Source: Phyllobacterium pellucidum
GTDB lineage: Bacteria; Pseudomonadota; Alphaproteobacteria; Rhizobiales; Rhizobiaceae
Assembly (NCBI RefSeq): GCF_013327855.1
Contig: NZ_JABUMX010000002.1
Span: forward strand, 248,001-312,000
DNA: 64,000 nt
Direction of reading: 5' to 3'
A program made the position numbers and the translations under genes. Below the pieces are notes generated by a model. It was not told the origin of the DNA, searched no databases, and saw nothing but the letters and a program-made list of their open reading frames with translations. Positions 40,586-49,814 of the stretch are shown one piece after another (position 1 is the stretch's first letter; every line of letters begins with the position of its first letter).

Positions 40586-42205
40586 CTAGGGGTTCGGCAG
40601 GGCGATCGTGCCGCCGGCGCGATTGAGCATGTCCGGCGTGTCGACATCAATAGCCGCTGCCTCGCCAAGTTCAACATCGATCAGCGGAAAATCGCCTCGC
40701 TCGATCAGATGACGGGCTCCGACATCACCGGCAAGCGTGAAGACTTCGTCAAACAATTGGCGTGGCAAAAGCACGGGGTTGCCGCGCTTACCGTCAAAGG
40801 TCGCCCGCACGATCGACTGGCCCCCTGCCTCGCTGAAACGCCTGATCATCGTCTCGATGTGCTCGCTCGAAAGCGCCGGCATGTCGGCAAGCAGCATCAG
40901 GACGCCGTCCGCCGAAGCGGGCACATGCCGGATCGCGGTTTGCAGCGAGGATGCCAGGCCGCTCGCGTAATCCTTGTTGAGCGCGATGACGACATTCAGG
41001 CCTTCGAGCGCCGCGCTGCATTGCTCGGCCATATGGCCGAGAACGGCAATGACCGGATGTCCGCCGGCTTTGATCGCAGTCAGGGTCGAACGCCGGATCA
41101 AAGGCATGCCGGCGAAGGTCGCGAGCAGCTTGTTTGATCCGTTCATGCGTGTCGACTGTCCCGCCGCAAGCACCGCGATCGCCACATCGGCGCGCGACGC
41201 GGCGGGTCGCGGATCGCGCGGCTGCGGCCGCGATGTTATCTCCATAAGCAAGCCCCCTACGCCCATGCCGATGACATCTTTCTTCGTGACGGGCACATTT
41301 GCCATGAGGCGCTCGAGCACCCAGTCGAAGCCATTTTCCTTTGGACTGCGCGCACAGCCCGGCGCACCGATAACCGGCTTGCCGCCGAGTTCGCCAAGCA
41401 CCAGGAGATTGCCTGGGTCGACCGGCATGCCGACATGATGCACCACGCCCCCGGCCTGCCTGATGGCCGCCGGCACAACGTCGCCGGCATCGACCACAGC
41501 TGATGCGCCGAATGCGATGACAATGTCGTTTGATCGATGCAGCTCGCGAATGGCCTCCGCAAGCGCGCTTTCGGAATGGGTGGTCCGCCGCTCGGCAGTC
41601 AGTTCACCGTGATTTCCGGCAATGCGCGCTTCGATAACACGGCGGGTCTTGTCGAGTACGCTTGTCTTCACCGACGGCAAGGTCGTCTGGGCCAGGCCGA
41701 CGCGAGCGCCGGTAAAGGCATGGACGCCAATCGCCGCTCGCCCGCGCGCCAGCATTGCAATGCGATCAATGACTTGCGCCGGAACTGCGAATGGGATGAT
41801 CTTGATCGTCGCAACCATCTGGCCGAGTTCAACGCGCTCGAATGGTTTCAAGGTTGCAATCGTTGCGGCCGGATCAACCGCGTTGATGGCATTGACGAGA
41901 TCGGCATCGACAGCAAAAAGCCCGGCTTTTTCGGCGTAGCAGTTGACGCGGCCCGTCGTTGCGGTCCCCAGCCGGACATTGAATACTTCAAGCGATTTGG
42001 TGATTTGCTCGGCGGCGGCATTCTCTTCGAGATCGCCGCTTTCCAGCCGCGCTGCAATGACGTGCCTGACGCCTGCTGCCCGTAGCCCCGTGATATCCGC
42101 GGCTGTAAGCACATGCCCCTTTTTCAGTTTGAGCCCGCCCGCATGGGTCGAATGGGCGAGTATCGCGCCGAACGCACCGTCGAGTGGCATTTCACCGAAT
42201 ATCAT
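40586..42205 (-). CDS. MoeA/CinA-like molybdopterin-binding domain fused to MocA-like nucleotidyltransferase
   Basis: A 539-residue fusion. Residues 1 to about 335 are a molybdopterin-binding MoeA/MogA-like region (HVLTAADITGLRAAGVRHVI; DIVIAFGASAVVDAGD). From about residue 342 it is a MobA-like nucleotidyltransferase with LAAGQSTRMNGSNKLL and LADMPALSS. MocA makes molybdopterin cytosine dinucleotide, the cofactor form of xanthine- and CO-dehydrogenase-type enzymes. It overlaps the XdhC-like gene by 4 bp. Confidence 0.88.
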   Translation of the reverse strand: MIFGEMPLDGAFGAILAHSTHAGGLKLKKGHVLTAADITGLRAAGVRHVIAARLESGDLEENAAAEQITKSLEVFNVRLGTATTGRVNCYAEKAGLFAVDADLVNAINAVDPAATIATLKPFERVELGQMVATIKIIPFAVPAQVIDRIAMLARGRAAIGVHAFTGARVGLAQTTLPSVKTSVLDKTRRVIEARIAGNHGELTAERRTTHSESALAEAIRELHRSNDIVIAFGASAVVDAGDVVPAAIRQAGGVVHHVGMPVDPGNLLVLGELGGKPVIGAPGCARSPKENGFDWVLERLMANVPVTKKDVIGMGVGGLLMEITSRPQPRDPRPAASRADVAIAVLAAGQSTRMNGSNKLLATFAGMPLIRRSTLTAIKAGGHPVIAVLGHMAEQCSAALEGLNVVIALNKDYASGLASSLQTAIRHVPASADGVLMLLADMPALSSEHIETMIRRFSEAGGQSIVRATFDGKRGNPVLLPRQLFDEVFTLAGDVGARHLIERGDFPLIDVELGEAAAIDVDTPDMLNRAGGTIALPNP

Positions 42206-42915
42206 GCGGTTCGGTCCAATTGCTGCAATGGCTGCAGTTCGCGCGCACGGAATGTCTTGACGACCTCGGCGATGATCGCCACGGCGATCTCCGCGGGACT
42301 GGCGGCCCCGATATCAAGCCCTATGGGCGCGCTGATCCGGCTGATCTGTTCGTCAGCAAGCCCCAGCAGCTTGAGCCGCTCCACCCGCTTTGCATGTGTT
42401 TTGCGGCTGCCGAGCGCGCCGACGTAAAAGCAGCCGGATGTCAACGCCGCCGCGAGCGCCGGATCGTCGATCTTCGGGTCATGTGTCACTGCGGCCACGC
42501 CTGTATAGGGGTCGAGCGGGCGGGCTTCCAGCACGTCTTGCGGCCATTCGGCGTGAAGCACGACATCCGGAAAGCGCTCCTGTGTCGCAAAGGCCGTGCG
42601 CGGATCGATGATTTCCATGTCATAGCCGGCAACCTTCGCCATGGGCGCCAATGCTTGGCTGATATGCACCGCTCCGATGACAACGAGGCGTGGCGGCGGC
42701 AGATGCACATTCAGAAAAAAGGACCGGCCATCCACATCGGCAATTCCGGACCGGCCCGACAGGAATGCAGTTCGAACCGCGGGGCCCAGCGCACCGGCAA
42801 TAGGATCGCCCTGACGGATCACCCGGTCCCGGCCATCCCCAATATCAGTCAGGAGGATCGCGGCGCGGCGTGCGCGGCGCTCTTCGTTAAGTTTCTTGAG
42901 GCAAAAGGGATCCAC
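42202..42915 (-). CDS. XdhC-like protein, Rossmann part
   Basis: A 237-residue protein whose second half is the XdhC Rossmann domain (LVVIGAVHISQALAPMAK, VTHDPKIDDPAL, YVGALGSRKTHAKR). XdhC proteins bind molybdenum cofactor, protect it during sulfuration and insert it into molybdo-hydroxylases. The start is taken as GTG at 42915, 2 bp after the preceding stop. The N-terminal XdhC_CoxI domain is in the gene just upstream. Confidence 0.85.
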   Translation of the reverse strand: MDPFCLKKLNEERRARRAAILLTDIGDGRDRVIRQGDPIAGALGPAVRTAFLSGRSGIADVDGRSFFLNVHLPPPRLVVIGAVHISQALAPMAKVAGYDMEIIDPRTAFATQERFPDVVLHAEWPQDVLEARPLDPYTGVAAVTHDPKIDDPALAAALTSGCFYVGALGSRKTHAKRVERLKLLGLADEQISRISAPIGLDIGAASPAEIAVAIIAEVVKTFRARELQPLQQLDRTA

Positions 42916-42917
42916 GA

Positions 42918-43256
42918 TCAGCCCAGCCGCTCCACATAAACCCTGATGCGTCCGCCACAGGAAAGCCCGACCTGCCATGCCGTTTCATCGGCAACCCCGA
43001 ACTCGAGCATGCGCGGCTGGCCGCTCTCGATCACCTCCATGGCCTCAGCGATAACCGCGCCTTCGACGCAGCCGCCCGATACCGAACCTTCGAAATTGCC
43101 GGAGCGATCGATGACCAGATGGCTGCCGACCGGCCTTGGCGCCGACCCCCACGTCTCGATGACGGTCGCGATGGCGACATCCCGGCCATCGGACATCCAA
43201 TCCTGCGCGGTCATCAGCGGATCAAGTGTTTGTTGATTGGATACCAGCATCGTCAT
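42918..43256 (-). CDS. XdhC/CoxI N-terminal domain protein
   Basis: A 112-residue protein consisting of only the XdhC_CoxI domain (VAIATVIETWGSAPRPVGSH, GSVSGGCVEGAVIAEA). The start at 43256 follows GGAGGG. Together with the next gene it corresponds to the two domains of a one-piece XdhC, so here the function is split between two proteins. Confidence 0.86.
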   Translation of the reverse strand: MTMLVSNQQTLDPLMTAQDWMSDGRDVAIATVIETWGSAPRPVGSHLVIDRSGNFEGSVSGGCVEGAVIAEAMEVIESGQPRMLEFGVADETAWQVGLSCGGRIRVYVERLG

Positions 43257-43270
43257 GCCCTCCAGTAGCC

Positions 43271-44548
43271 TCAATATGGGTGCGATCCCGGCGCATGGGA
43301 AGGGGTCGCCCGGGCAAGCCACCGTTTCGGATCATCGTTGCGCTCGTGCGGCCGACCGAGCGCCTTGCACAGATCGTCCAGCGCTTCAAGGTTATGCACT
43401 GCGCGAAAGTCATCGACATAGGGAAGCATTGCCCGAACGCCCCGGGCGCGCGGCTCGAAGCCTTCAAAGCGCAGCAAGGGATTGAGCCAGATCAGACGCC
43501 GGCACGATTTCGACAGCCGCTCCATCTCCGCTTCGAGTTCGCTTGTATCCTCCCGCTCAAGACCATCGGTAATGAGCAGGACCACGGCGCCCTGGGTCAG
43601 GACGCGGCGCGACCATTGCCTGTTGAATTCATGCAATGTCTCACCGATGCGCGTGCCGCCGGACCAGTCTTTTACAACATCGGTGCACCGCGCAATGGCA
43701 TCGTCAGGATCGCGGTAGCGCAATGGGCGCGTAATGTTGCTGAGACGCGTGCCGAAGACGAAACAATGGACTCGCCGTCGCCTCTCCATGATCGCATGCA
43801 TGAAATGCAGAAAGATGCGCGTGTACTGGCTCATCGAGCCGGATATATCCGCAAGTACGACGAGCGGCGGGTGCACGACGCGGCGCGATCGAAACTTTGG
43901 CAGGATCAGATCGCCTCCCGTGCGCAGACTTGCCCGCATCATGGCCCGCGGGTCGATGCGCCTCCCACGCGGATCGCTGCGGTAGCGCCTGGTTTCGACC
44001 TGGTCGAGCGGCAGGGTGAGTTCGCTCATGGCGCGTCGCGCCTCAACGAGCTCAGCGGCGCTCATCTGCGCAAAATCCTTGGCCCGCAAGACTTCCTTGC
44101 CGGAAAATGTAAAGCGGGCGTCGATATCGATCTCTGGCGGCCGTTGACCCGGTTCTGGCTGACCATTTCCCCTGAGCAACGCCTCGGCGACCCGCGCTTC
44201 GGCAGCCCTTGACCGTTCACGGTCCTGCGCCATCGCGACCGGGGAGAACATTGCCAGCATCTTTTCGATCAGTTCGCGCGAGCGCCAATAAAGGCGGAAC
44301 GCCTCGTCAAATGTCGCGTGGTCCTCGCGGCGCGTTACGAAAACACTGTGCAGTGTCCAGTAGAAATCATCCCTCGAGCCGATGCCACCGAAGAGCACCG
44401 CCTGGATTGCATCCTGGACCGAGGCTGGACCGACGCGCATGCCTGCCTTGCGCAGGGTCCGGGCGAAATAGACGATATTGTCCGCAAGATGACTGCCCGA
44501 ACCCGCCGCCTGCGGTGATCGTTCGAGCGCCGCCATGTCAGACGGCAT
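43271..44548 (-). CDS. CoxE-like VWA protein
   Basis: A 425-residue cytoplasmic protein with an N-terminal helical region and a C-terminal VWA domain whose metal site is DISGS at 234-238. It is the partner of the MoxR-type ATPase upstream, overlapping its 3' end by 11 bp; an internal ATG at 44536 is an alternative start. In CO dehydrogenase systems CoxE works with CoxD to build the copper-molybdenum site. Confidence 0.88.
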   Translation of the reverse strand: MPSDMAALERSPQAAGSGSHLADNIVYFARTLRKAGMRVGPASVQDAIQAVLFGGIGSRDDFYWTLHSVFVTRREDHATFDEAFRLYWRSRELIEKMLAMFSPVAMAQDRERSRAAEARVAEALLRGNGQPEPGQRPPEIDIDARFTFSGKEVLRAKDFAQMSAAELVEARRAMSELTLPLDQVETRRYRSDPRGRRIDPRAMMRASLRTGGDLILPKFRSRRVVHPPLVVLADISGSMSQYTRIFLHFMHAIMERRRRVHCFVFGTRLSNITRPLRYRDPDDAIARCTDVVKDWSGGTRIGETLHEFNRQWSRRVLTQGAVVLLITDGLEREDTSELEAEMERLSKSCRRLIWLNPLLRFEGFEPRARGVRAMLPYVDDFRAVHNLEALDDLCKALGRPHERNDDPKRWLARATPSHAPGSHPY

Positions 44549-45479
44549 TCAAGCTGGCTTGGCGTATCTCCAACTTGACTTCGTCAAGGATGCGGCGCCC
44601 CTCGCCGCCGGCGATGCGGGCAATGTCGTCCTGATATTTCAGGAGCACGCCGATCGTATCGGATACGGCTTCAGGATCGAGGGCGAGCTTGTCCATCTCC
44701 GTCAGGGCTCCGGCCCAGTCGATGGTCTCGGCTACGCCCGGCAACTTGAAGAGGTCGACTTCGCGCAGCTTTTGGACATAGCGGACGATCTCGTCCGAGA
44801 GGCGCTCATTGGCGGCCGGCACCTTGCGGCGGACGATTTCGAGCTCGCGTTCCGCCGAGGGGTAATCCACCCAGTGGTAGAGGCAGCGCCGCTTCAGCGC
44901 GTCATGTATTTCACGTGTACGATTGGTGGTTATGATAACAAGCGGCGGCTCATTCGCCCGAATGGTGCCAAGCTCCGGAATTGTCACCTGATAATCCGAC
45001 AGCACTTCAAGCAGGAAGGCTTCGAACGCCTCGTCCGTGCGGTCGAGTTCATCAATCAGGAAGACCGGCGCTTTGCCCTGCTCGCCCGAAAGCGCCTGCA
45101 GCACCGGCCTCCGGATCAGGAACTTTTCGGAAAACACGTTCCGCTCGATCGCATTCTTGTCGATGACGCCGCTCGCCTCGTCGAGCCGGATCTCGATCAT
45201 CTGCGCCGCATAGTTCCACTCGTAGACCGCCGAGGATACGTCGAGGCCCTCATAGCACTGCAGCCGGATAAGCGGACGGCCGAGGGTCGTCGCCAGCACC
45301 TTGGCGATCTCTGTCTTGCCGACTCCCGCCTCGCCTTCAAGAAACAGGGGGCGCTTCATGCGCAAGCTCAGGAACAAGACGGTCGCCAAGGCCCGGTCCG
45401 CAACGTACCCGCCGGATTCGAGCAGGGCCAAGGTGGCCTCGATCGATTGCGGCAGGGACGAAACGGCTTGCTTGCCCAT
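44538..45479 (-). CDS. CoxD-like MoxR AAA+ ATPase
   Basis: A 313-residue ATPase with Walker A GEAGVGKT at 49-56, Walker B FLIDELDRTDE and a sensor segment VIITTNRTREIHDALKRRC. It is the CoxD branch, distinct from the MoxR at 6748. It pairs with the CoxE-like VWA protein for metal-site maturation of molybdenum hydroxylases. Confidence 0.9.
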   Translation of the reverse strand: MGKQAVSSLPQSIEATLALLESGGYVADRALATVLFLSLRMKRPLFLEGEAGVGKTEIAKVLATTLGRPLIRLQCYEGLDVSSAVYEWNYAAQMIEIRLDEASGVIDKNAIERNVFSEKFLIRRPVLQALSGEQGKAPVFLIDELDRTDEAFEAFLLEVLSDYQVTIPELGTIRANEPPLVIITTNRTREIHDALKRRCLYHWVDYPSAERELEIVRRKVPAANERLSDEIVRYVQKLREVDLFKLPGVAETIDWAGALTEMDKLALDPEAVSDTIGVLLKYQDDIARIAGGEGRRILDEVKLEIRQASLNAV

Positions 45480-45486
45480 GCTGGTC

Positions 45487-45993
45487 CTAGTCTCCGGCGG
45501 AGTGGTACGATCGGTTGAGATAGATCAGGGATTTGGCCGGATCACCCATGTTGAGCGCCGTCACCTTGCCATAGATCACGTAGTGGGTGGCGACCTCGTG
45601 CGTGGCGACGATGCGGCAGTCAAAGCTTGCCAATGCATCGACGAGAACGGGCGCACCTGTCTGCAACGTGTGCCAGTGGCCGAGGGAGAACCTGTCCTGC
45701 TGCGCAAGATCGCCCCTGCCGGAAAAGGCTTCGGACAGAGCCTGCTGGCCAAGCGAGAGGGTGTTCAGCGCAAAGACCTGGTTTTCGATGAAGAGATGAT
45801 TGAGTTCATGCTCGCGGTTGAGGCAGACGAGCATCGTTGCAGGATTGTCGGAAACGGAACAGACAGCCGAAACCGTCACGCCACGACGTCCGGCCGGACC
45901 ATCGGTCGTGATAATATGCACGGCTTCCGCGAAATGGCTCATCGCATTGCGGAACGCGAGCGGCTCGATCTTCTGATCCTTGGCTATAAGCAA
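45487..45993 (-). CDS. Flavin reductase family protein
   Basis: A 168-residue FMN-binding split-barrel protein with RNAMSHFAEAVHIITTDG and GVTVSAVCSVSDNPATMLV, both typical of flavin reductases of two-component monooxygenases. The start is TTG at 45993; the ATG at 45942 would remove conserved sequence. It is the first gene of the molybdenum-maturation operon, 7 bp before the CoxD-like gene. No oxygenase partner is nearby. Confidence 0.82.
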   Translation of the reverse strand: MLIAKDQKIEPLAFRNAMSHFAEAVHIITTDGPAGRRGVTVSAVCSVSDNPATMLVCLNREHELNHLFIENQVFALNTLSLGQQALSEAFSGRGDLAQQDRFSLGHWHTLQTGAPVLVDALASFDCRIVATHEVATHYVIYGKVTALNMGDPAKSLIYLNRSYHSAGD

Positions 45994-46112
45994 ATTTTCA
46001 ATTCCGTATCTGCAGCATCAGTATCGCAACAATCGCCACAACCAAAGAGTGCGGACAAATTTTTGTTCGATCCTATTATTATATAGACCCCAATTGCGCG
46101 GAATGAAGGAAA

Positions 46113-46140
46113 CAGTTACCGAAATAATGTAACTGGTTAC
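46113..46140. promoter_or_regulatory. GTAAC/GTTAC inverted-repeat operator candidate
   Basis: GTAACTGGTTAC at 46129-46140 is palindromic over its outer 5 bp; CAGTTACC at 46113-46120 repeats one arm. The pair lies between the divergent flavin reductase (45993) and the binding-protein gene (46168), only 28 bp from the latter, where a repressor could block it. Confidence 0.4.
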
Positions 46141-46167
46141 CATACAACACGAAATGGCCCGCTCTTG

Positions 46168-47247
46168 ATGAATCGCTTGCTACGCGCCGCAACATTCCTT
46201 GGCCTTCTGGTCTCGAGTGTCGCACATGCGGAGGACAGGATTGGCGTTATTGCGCCGCTTTCGGGTCCCTTTGCGCGCCTCGGCATGCAAGTGGTCGATG
46301 GCAGCACCGTGGCGGTAAACACTGCCGGAAAAGGCCAGGCGATATCGATCACCACCGCCGACGACAAGTGCGACGCAGCCGGTGGCGAGGCCGCTGCGAG
46401 GCAGATGGTACAGGCCAACGTCATGATCGTCGTCGGCTTCCTTTGCGCCGACGCATTGGAAGCGGCTTTGCCTATCCTCAACCAGAAGGGCATTCCGGTC
46501 ATAAGTCCGGGGGTGCGGTCGCGAACACTGACCGAACGGCGAGCCGAGCAACCTTATGCAGTTTTCCGGCTCGCTCCGTCCGAACAGAGCGAGGTAACGG
46601 AAACCGGCGATATTCTTGCGCAGCTATGGCATTCCACACCCTTCGCGATCATTGACGATGGCACCATCTTCGGCCGTGAACTTGCCTCCGGCGTGCGCGC
46701 GCGGCTTGAGGAGAAGGGCCTGAAGCCGGTTTTTGCCGATACGTATCGCCCTGGCCTCGACAATCAGAACGCACTGGTCGGCCGGCTCAAGCGCGCGGGC
46801 GCCACGCAGGTTTTCGTCGGCGGCGAGCGCGACGACGTTGCTGCCATCGGGCGCAGCGCCGTCGCCCTGTCCTACCCGCTCACCATCGTCAGCGGCGAGG
46901 CGCTCGGTACTGTCGGCAACGGGAGCGACCTTGCCGCCGGAACCCTGATGATAGCACCGCGCGACGCGGAAAAGCTCGACAGCGCCCGCAACGCGAAAAA
47001 CGCTGTCGAGCTTGCCGGGAAAGTCCCGGAAGGCTACGTCATACCGGCCTATGCCGCGACCGAGATCGCCTTGCAGGTTCTTGCCGGTGCGCAGGCGCAG
47101 CCGGGTTCCCTCAGCGAACTCCTGCACAAGAATGCTTTTGAGACAGCGCTGGGCTCCGTCCAGTTTGACGCCCTGGGCGAGCGGATCGCGGATACTTACT
47201 GGGTGCAGAAGTTCGACGGAACGCAATTCGTCCTGGAGGCCAAGTGA
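46168..47247 (+). CDS. Orphan branched-chain amino acid-type ABC binding protein
   Basis: A 359-residue periplasmic binding protein of the LivJ type: signal peptide cleaved near AHA-ED, then RIGVIAPLSGPFARLG. No permease or ATPase gene is nearby. It overlaps the following DmpA-type peptidase by 1 bp, so the two are co-translated; the ligand may be a peptide or amino acid related to that peptidase. The start is ATG 46168; a TTG precedes it. Confidence 0.85.
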   Translation: MNRLLRAATFLGLLVSSVAHAEDRIGVIAPLSGPFARLGMQVVDGSTVAVNTAGKGQAISITTADDKCDAAGGEAAARQMVQANVMIVVGFLCADALEAALPILNQKGIPVISPGVRSRTLTERRAEQPYAVFRLAPSEQSEVTETGDILAQLWHSTPFAIIDDGTIFGRELASGVRARLEEKGLKPVFADTYRPGLDNQNALVGRLKRAGATQVFVGGERDDVAAIGRSAVALSYPLTIVSGEALGTVGNGSDLAAGTLMIAPRDAEKLDSARNAKNAVELAGKVPEGYVIPAYAATEIALQVLAGAQAQPGSLSELLHKNAFETALGSVQFDALGERIADTYWVQKFDGTQFVLEAK

Positions 47248-48254
47248 TGGCCGGCGTCAAGCCAGGTGCGCGCAACCTCATCACCGATGTGGCTGGCCTG
47301 CGTGTCGGCAATGCGAGCGACGAAAAGGTAAAGTCCGGCACGACCGTGATCCTCTGCGATACGCCGGCGACCGCCGCCGTGCAGGTTCTCGGCGGCGCCC
47401 CGGGAACGCGTGAAACCGACCTTCTCGAACCGCACAACACGGTTGAATCGATCAACGCGCTTGTACTGTCGGGTGGCTCTGCTTTTGGGCTCGACGCAGC
47501 CTCGGGCGTTCAGGCGGCGCTGCGCGAAAAGGGTGTCGGCTTCGAGGTCGGCGGTCACCGCATTCCGATCGTTCCGGCTGCGATCCTCTTCGACATGATG
47601 AATGGGGGCGACAAGGATTGGGGACGCTTCCCGCCCTATCGCGAACTTGGCTACGCCGCCGTCCAGTCGGCATCGCCCGCATTCGAAATCGGGACCGCCG
47701 GAGCTGGTACCGGCGCGACTGTGGCCGGGTTGAAGGGCGGGCTCGGCTCAGCCTCTTCAATGCTGGCGAGCGGCGCGACCATCGGCGCGCTCGTTGCGGT
47801 TAACGCGCTTGGGTCGGTAACACTAGGACAAGGTAAGCATTTCTGGGCCGCGCCTTTTGAAATCGGCGCAGAGTTCGGGGGTCATGGCCTGCCCCATCCG
47901 CTTCCCGCCAACACCAGTGAAATAAAAACCAAATTCAGCGAAGCAACGGGCTCGAACACCACTATCGGCGTCATCGCGACCGATCTTGTGCTGACCAAGG
48001 CGCAGGCCAAGCGACTGGCCATCGCGGCCCATGACGGATTTGCCCGTGCCATCTGGCCTTCCCATACGCCATTTGACGGCGACCTCATATTCGCACTTGC
48101 GACCGGCACGAGCGGCCGCATGCCGGAGGTTGGTGAATTCATCGATCTTTGCGCGGCAGCCGCTTCGACCATGTCACGGGCGATTGCCCGCGGCATATAC
48201 GCCGCGACGCCAGCCGCGAACGATCCCTATCCGGTGTGGAAATCGCTGATCTAG
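47247..48254 (+). CDS. P1-family peptidase (DmpA-like N-terminal nucleophile aminopeptidase)
   Basis: A 335-residue protein of the DmpA/BapA family, which self-cleaves and acts on peptides or beta-peptides. Evidence is NLITDVAGLRVGNA at the start, LSGGSAFGLDAASGV, and the conserved TGSNTTIGVIATD around the nucleophile. The start at 47247 is within the preceding stop (GTGATG). It is expected to be cytoplasmic. Confidence 0.88.
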   Translation: MAGVKPGARNLITDVAGLRVGNASDEKVKSGTTVILCDTPATAAVQVLGGAPGTRETDLLEPHNTVESINALVLSGGSAFGLDAASGVQAALREKGVGFEVGGHRIPIVPAAILFDMMNGGDKDWGRFPPYRELGYAAVQSASPAFEIGTAGAGTGATVAGLKGGLGSASSMLASGATIGALVAVNALGSVTLGQGKHFWAAPFEIGAEFGGHGLPHPLPANTSEIKTKFSEATGSNTTIGVIATDLVLTKAQAKRLAIAAHDGFARAIWPSHTPFDGDLIFALATGTSGRMPEVGEFIDLCAAAASTMSRAIARGIYAATPAANDPYPVWKSLI

Positions 48255-48324
48255 ACCGGTTTCGGTTGTGCCACCGGAACGCGCATGGTAACGGCGCGCA
48301 AGTTTTAAACTCCGGAGACTGAAC

Positions 48325-48990
48325 ATGAGCCGTCCGCTCGTCATTGCCCCATCCATTCTCGCGTCGGATTTTTCCAAGCTCGGCGCGGAAGTAACGAGCG
48401 TCCTCGACGCGGGCGCCGATTGGGTGCACATCGATGTCATGGACGGGCACTTCGTTCCGAACATCACCTTTGGCCCGGAGGTGGTCAAGGCCATCCGCCC
48501 GTTGACGGACGCGGTTTTCGATACGCACCTGATGATTGCACCCTGCGATCCATATCTTGAAGCCTTCGCCAAGGCCGGCTCCGATATCCTCACCGTTCAT
48601 GCCGAAGCCGGCCCGCACCTGCACCGTTCGCTGCAAACGATCCGCGCACTTGGCAAGAAGGCTGGCGTTGCGCTGAACCCCGCAACCCCGGAATCGGCTA
48701 TTGAGTACGTCCTGGACGATATCGATCTCATCCTGGTCATGACGGTGAACCCCGGCTTCGGCGGCCAGAAATTCATCCACGAGACGCTGGAAAAGATACG
48801 CAAAATCAAGGCGATGATCGGTGATAGGCCGATCGATCTTGAAGTCGATGGCGGCGTCACCGCCGAAACAGCTGCGCTTGCCGCGGCGGCCGGCGCAAAT
48901 GCCCTGGTTGCCGGATCCTCAGTATTCAAGGGCGCATCTTACCGCGGTAACATCGATCTCATTCGCAATGCCTGCGTGAACAGCGCGTGA
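48325..48990 (+). CDS. rpe: Ribulose-phosphate 3-epimerase
   Basis: A 221-residue TIM barrel that interconverts ribulose-5-P and xylulose-5-P. Marks: [14 protein letters not shown] at the N-terminus, [17 protein letters not shown] with metal ligands, [11 protein letters not shown] and LEVDGGVT. The stop overlaps the next gene by 4 bp. Confidence 0.96.
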   Translation: MSRPLVIAPSILASDFSKLGAEVTSVLDAGADWVHIDVMDGHFVPNITFGPEVVKAIRPLTDAVFDTHLMIAPCDPYLEAFAKAGSDILTVHAEAGPHLHRSLQTIRALGKKAGVALNPATPESAIEYVLDDIDLILVMTVNPGFGGQKFIHETLEKIRKIKAMIGDRPIDLEVDGGVTAETAALAAAAGANALVAGSSVFKGASYRGNIDLIRNACVNSA

Positions 48991-49724
48991 GCCCGTATCG
49001 CCGACTTGCCATCGGTTTGCTGCTCGGTCTGTTTCCAGCGGCAACTGCATCATATGCAGGCGATGCGGCGAAGCTTAATATTCTCGGCTTCTCCAAGGAT
49101 GGCGGCGTTTTCGCCTTCGAGGAATACGGTATTCAGGACGGTTCCGGCTTTCCCTATGCCAACCGGTTCTACATCGATACCGCAAGCGACAAGTTCCTGC
49201 CAAAGACGCCGGTGCGCGTCCGCCTCGACGATGAGCATTCTTCGCTCGAAGAGGCGCGCGATAAGGCTGCGCGGGATGCGCAGGGCCTGACATCGCTCAC
49301 CGACGTTGAGTTGCGGGCAAACATCGGCTTTACCGTAGCTTCGAATCCGGTAACCGAGCTTTCTGCCGATCCCTTTAAGGTAAGGGTGAACCCCCGGCCG
49401 ATTTTTCCGGCGCTTGATCCAGCCCTCGCCATCACGCTCGAGGAAATCGCCGCGCCAGCAAGCGAGATGTGCCAGAACATGGGCGATATCAAGGGGTTTC
49501 GCCTGACACTTGCCGATGACAAGCCCGGCGCTGCGCCGCAGTTGCTCCATGCCGACGAAACGGTACCGACAAGCCGGGGCTGCCCGCTCGGTTACAGCAT
49601 CGGCGCCGTGCAAACCTACTATCCTCAAGGCGCATCGCCGGTTGTTGCCGTTCTTGTCGCCATTAGGGCGTTCGGCTTCGAAGGTCCCGATCACCGCTGG
49701 ATGGCCGTGACCACGCGCCGCTAG
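48987..49724 (+). CDS. DUF2259 secreted protein
   Basis: A 245-residue protein with signal peptide (cleavage near ASYAG-DA) and the DUF2259 features [23 protein letters not shown]. The GTG start lies inside the rpe stop codon overlap (GTGA). Two cysteines (EMCQN, RGCPLG) may pair. The function is unknown; the tie to rpe is probably only positional. Confidence 0.82.
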   Translation: MSPYRRLAIGLLLGLFPAATASYAGDAAKLNILGFSKDGGVFAFEEYGIQDGSGFPYANRFYIDTASDKFLPKTPVRVRLDDEHSSLEEARDKAARDAQGLTSLTDVELRANIGFTVASNPVTELSADPFKVRVNPRPIFPALDPALAITLEEIAAPASEMCQNMGDIKGFRLTLADDKPGAAPQLLHADETVPTSRGCPLGYSIGAVQTYYPQGASPVVAVLVAIRAFGFEGPDHRWMAVTTRR

Positions 49725-49814
49725 CTGCGCCGACCACGAAAACCTGCGTTGAGCGATCGGCAAAGGTCTGATAGACCGCACTCAACTTTTAATTCTTCGC
49801 CGACAGGAACACAT

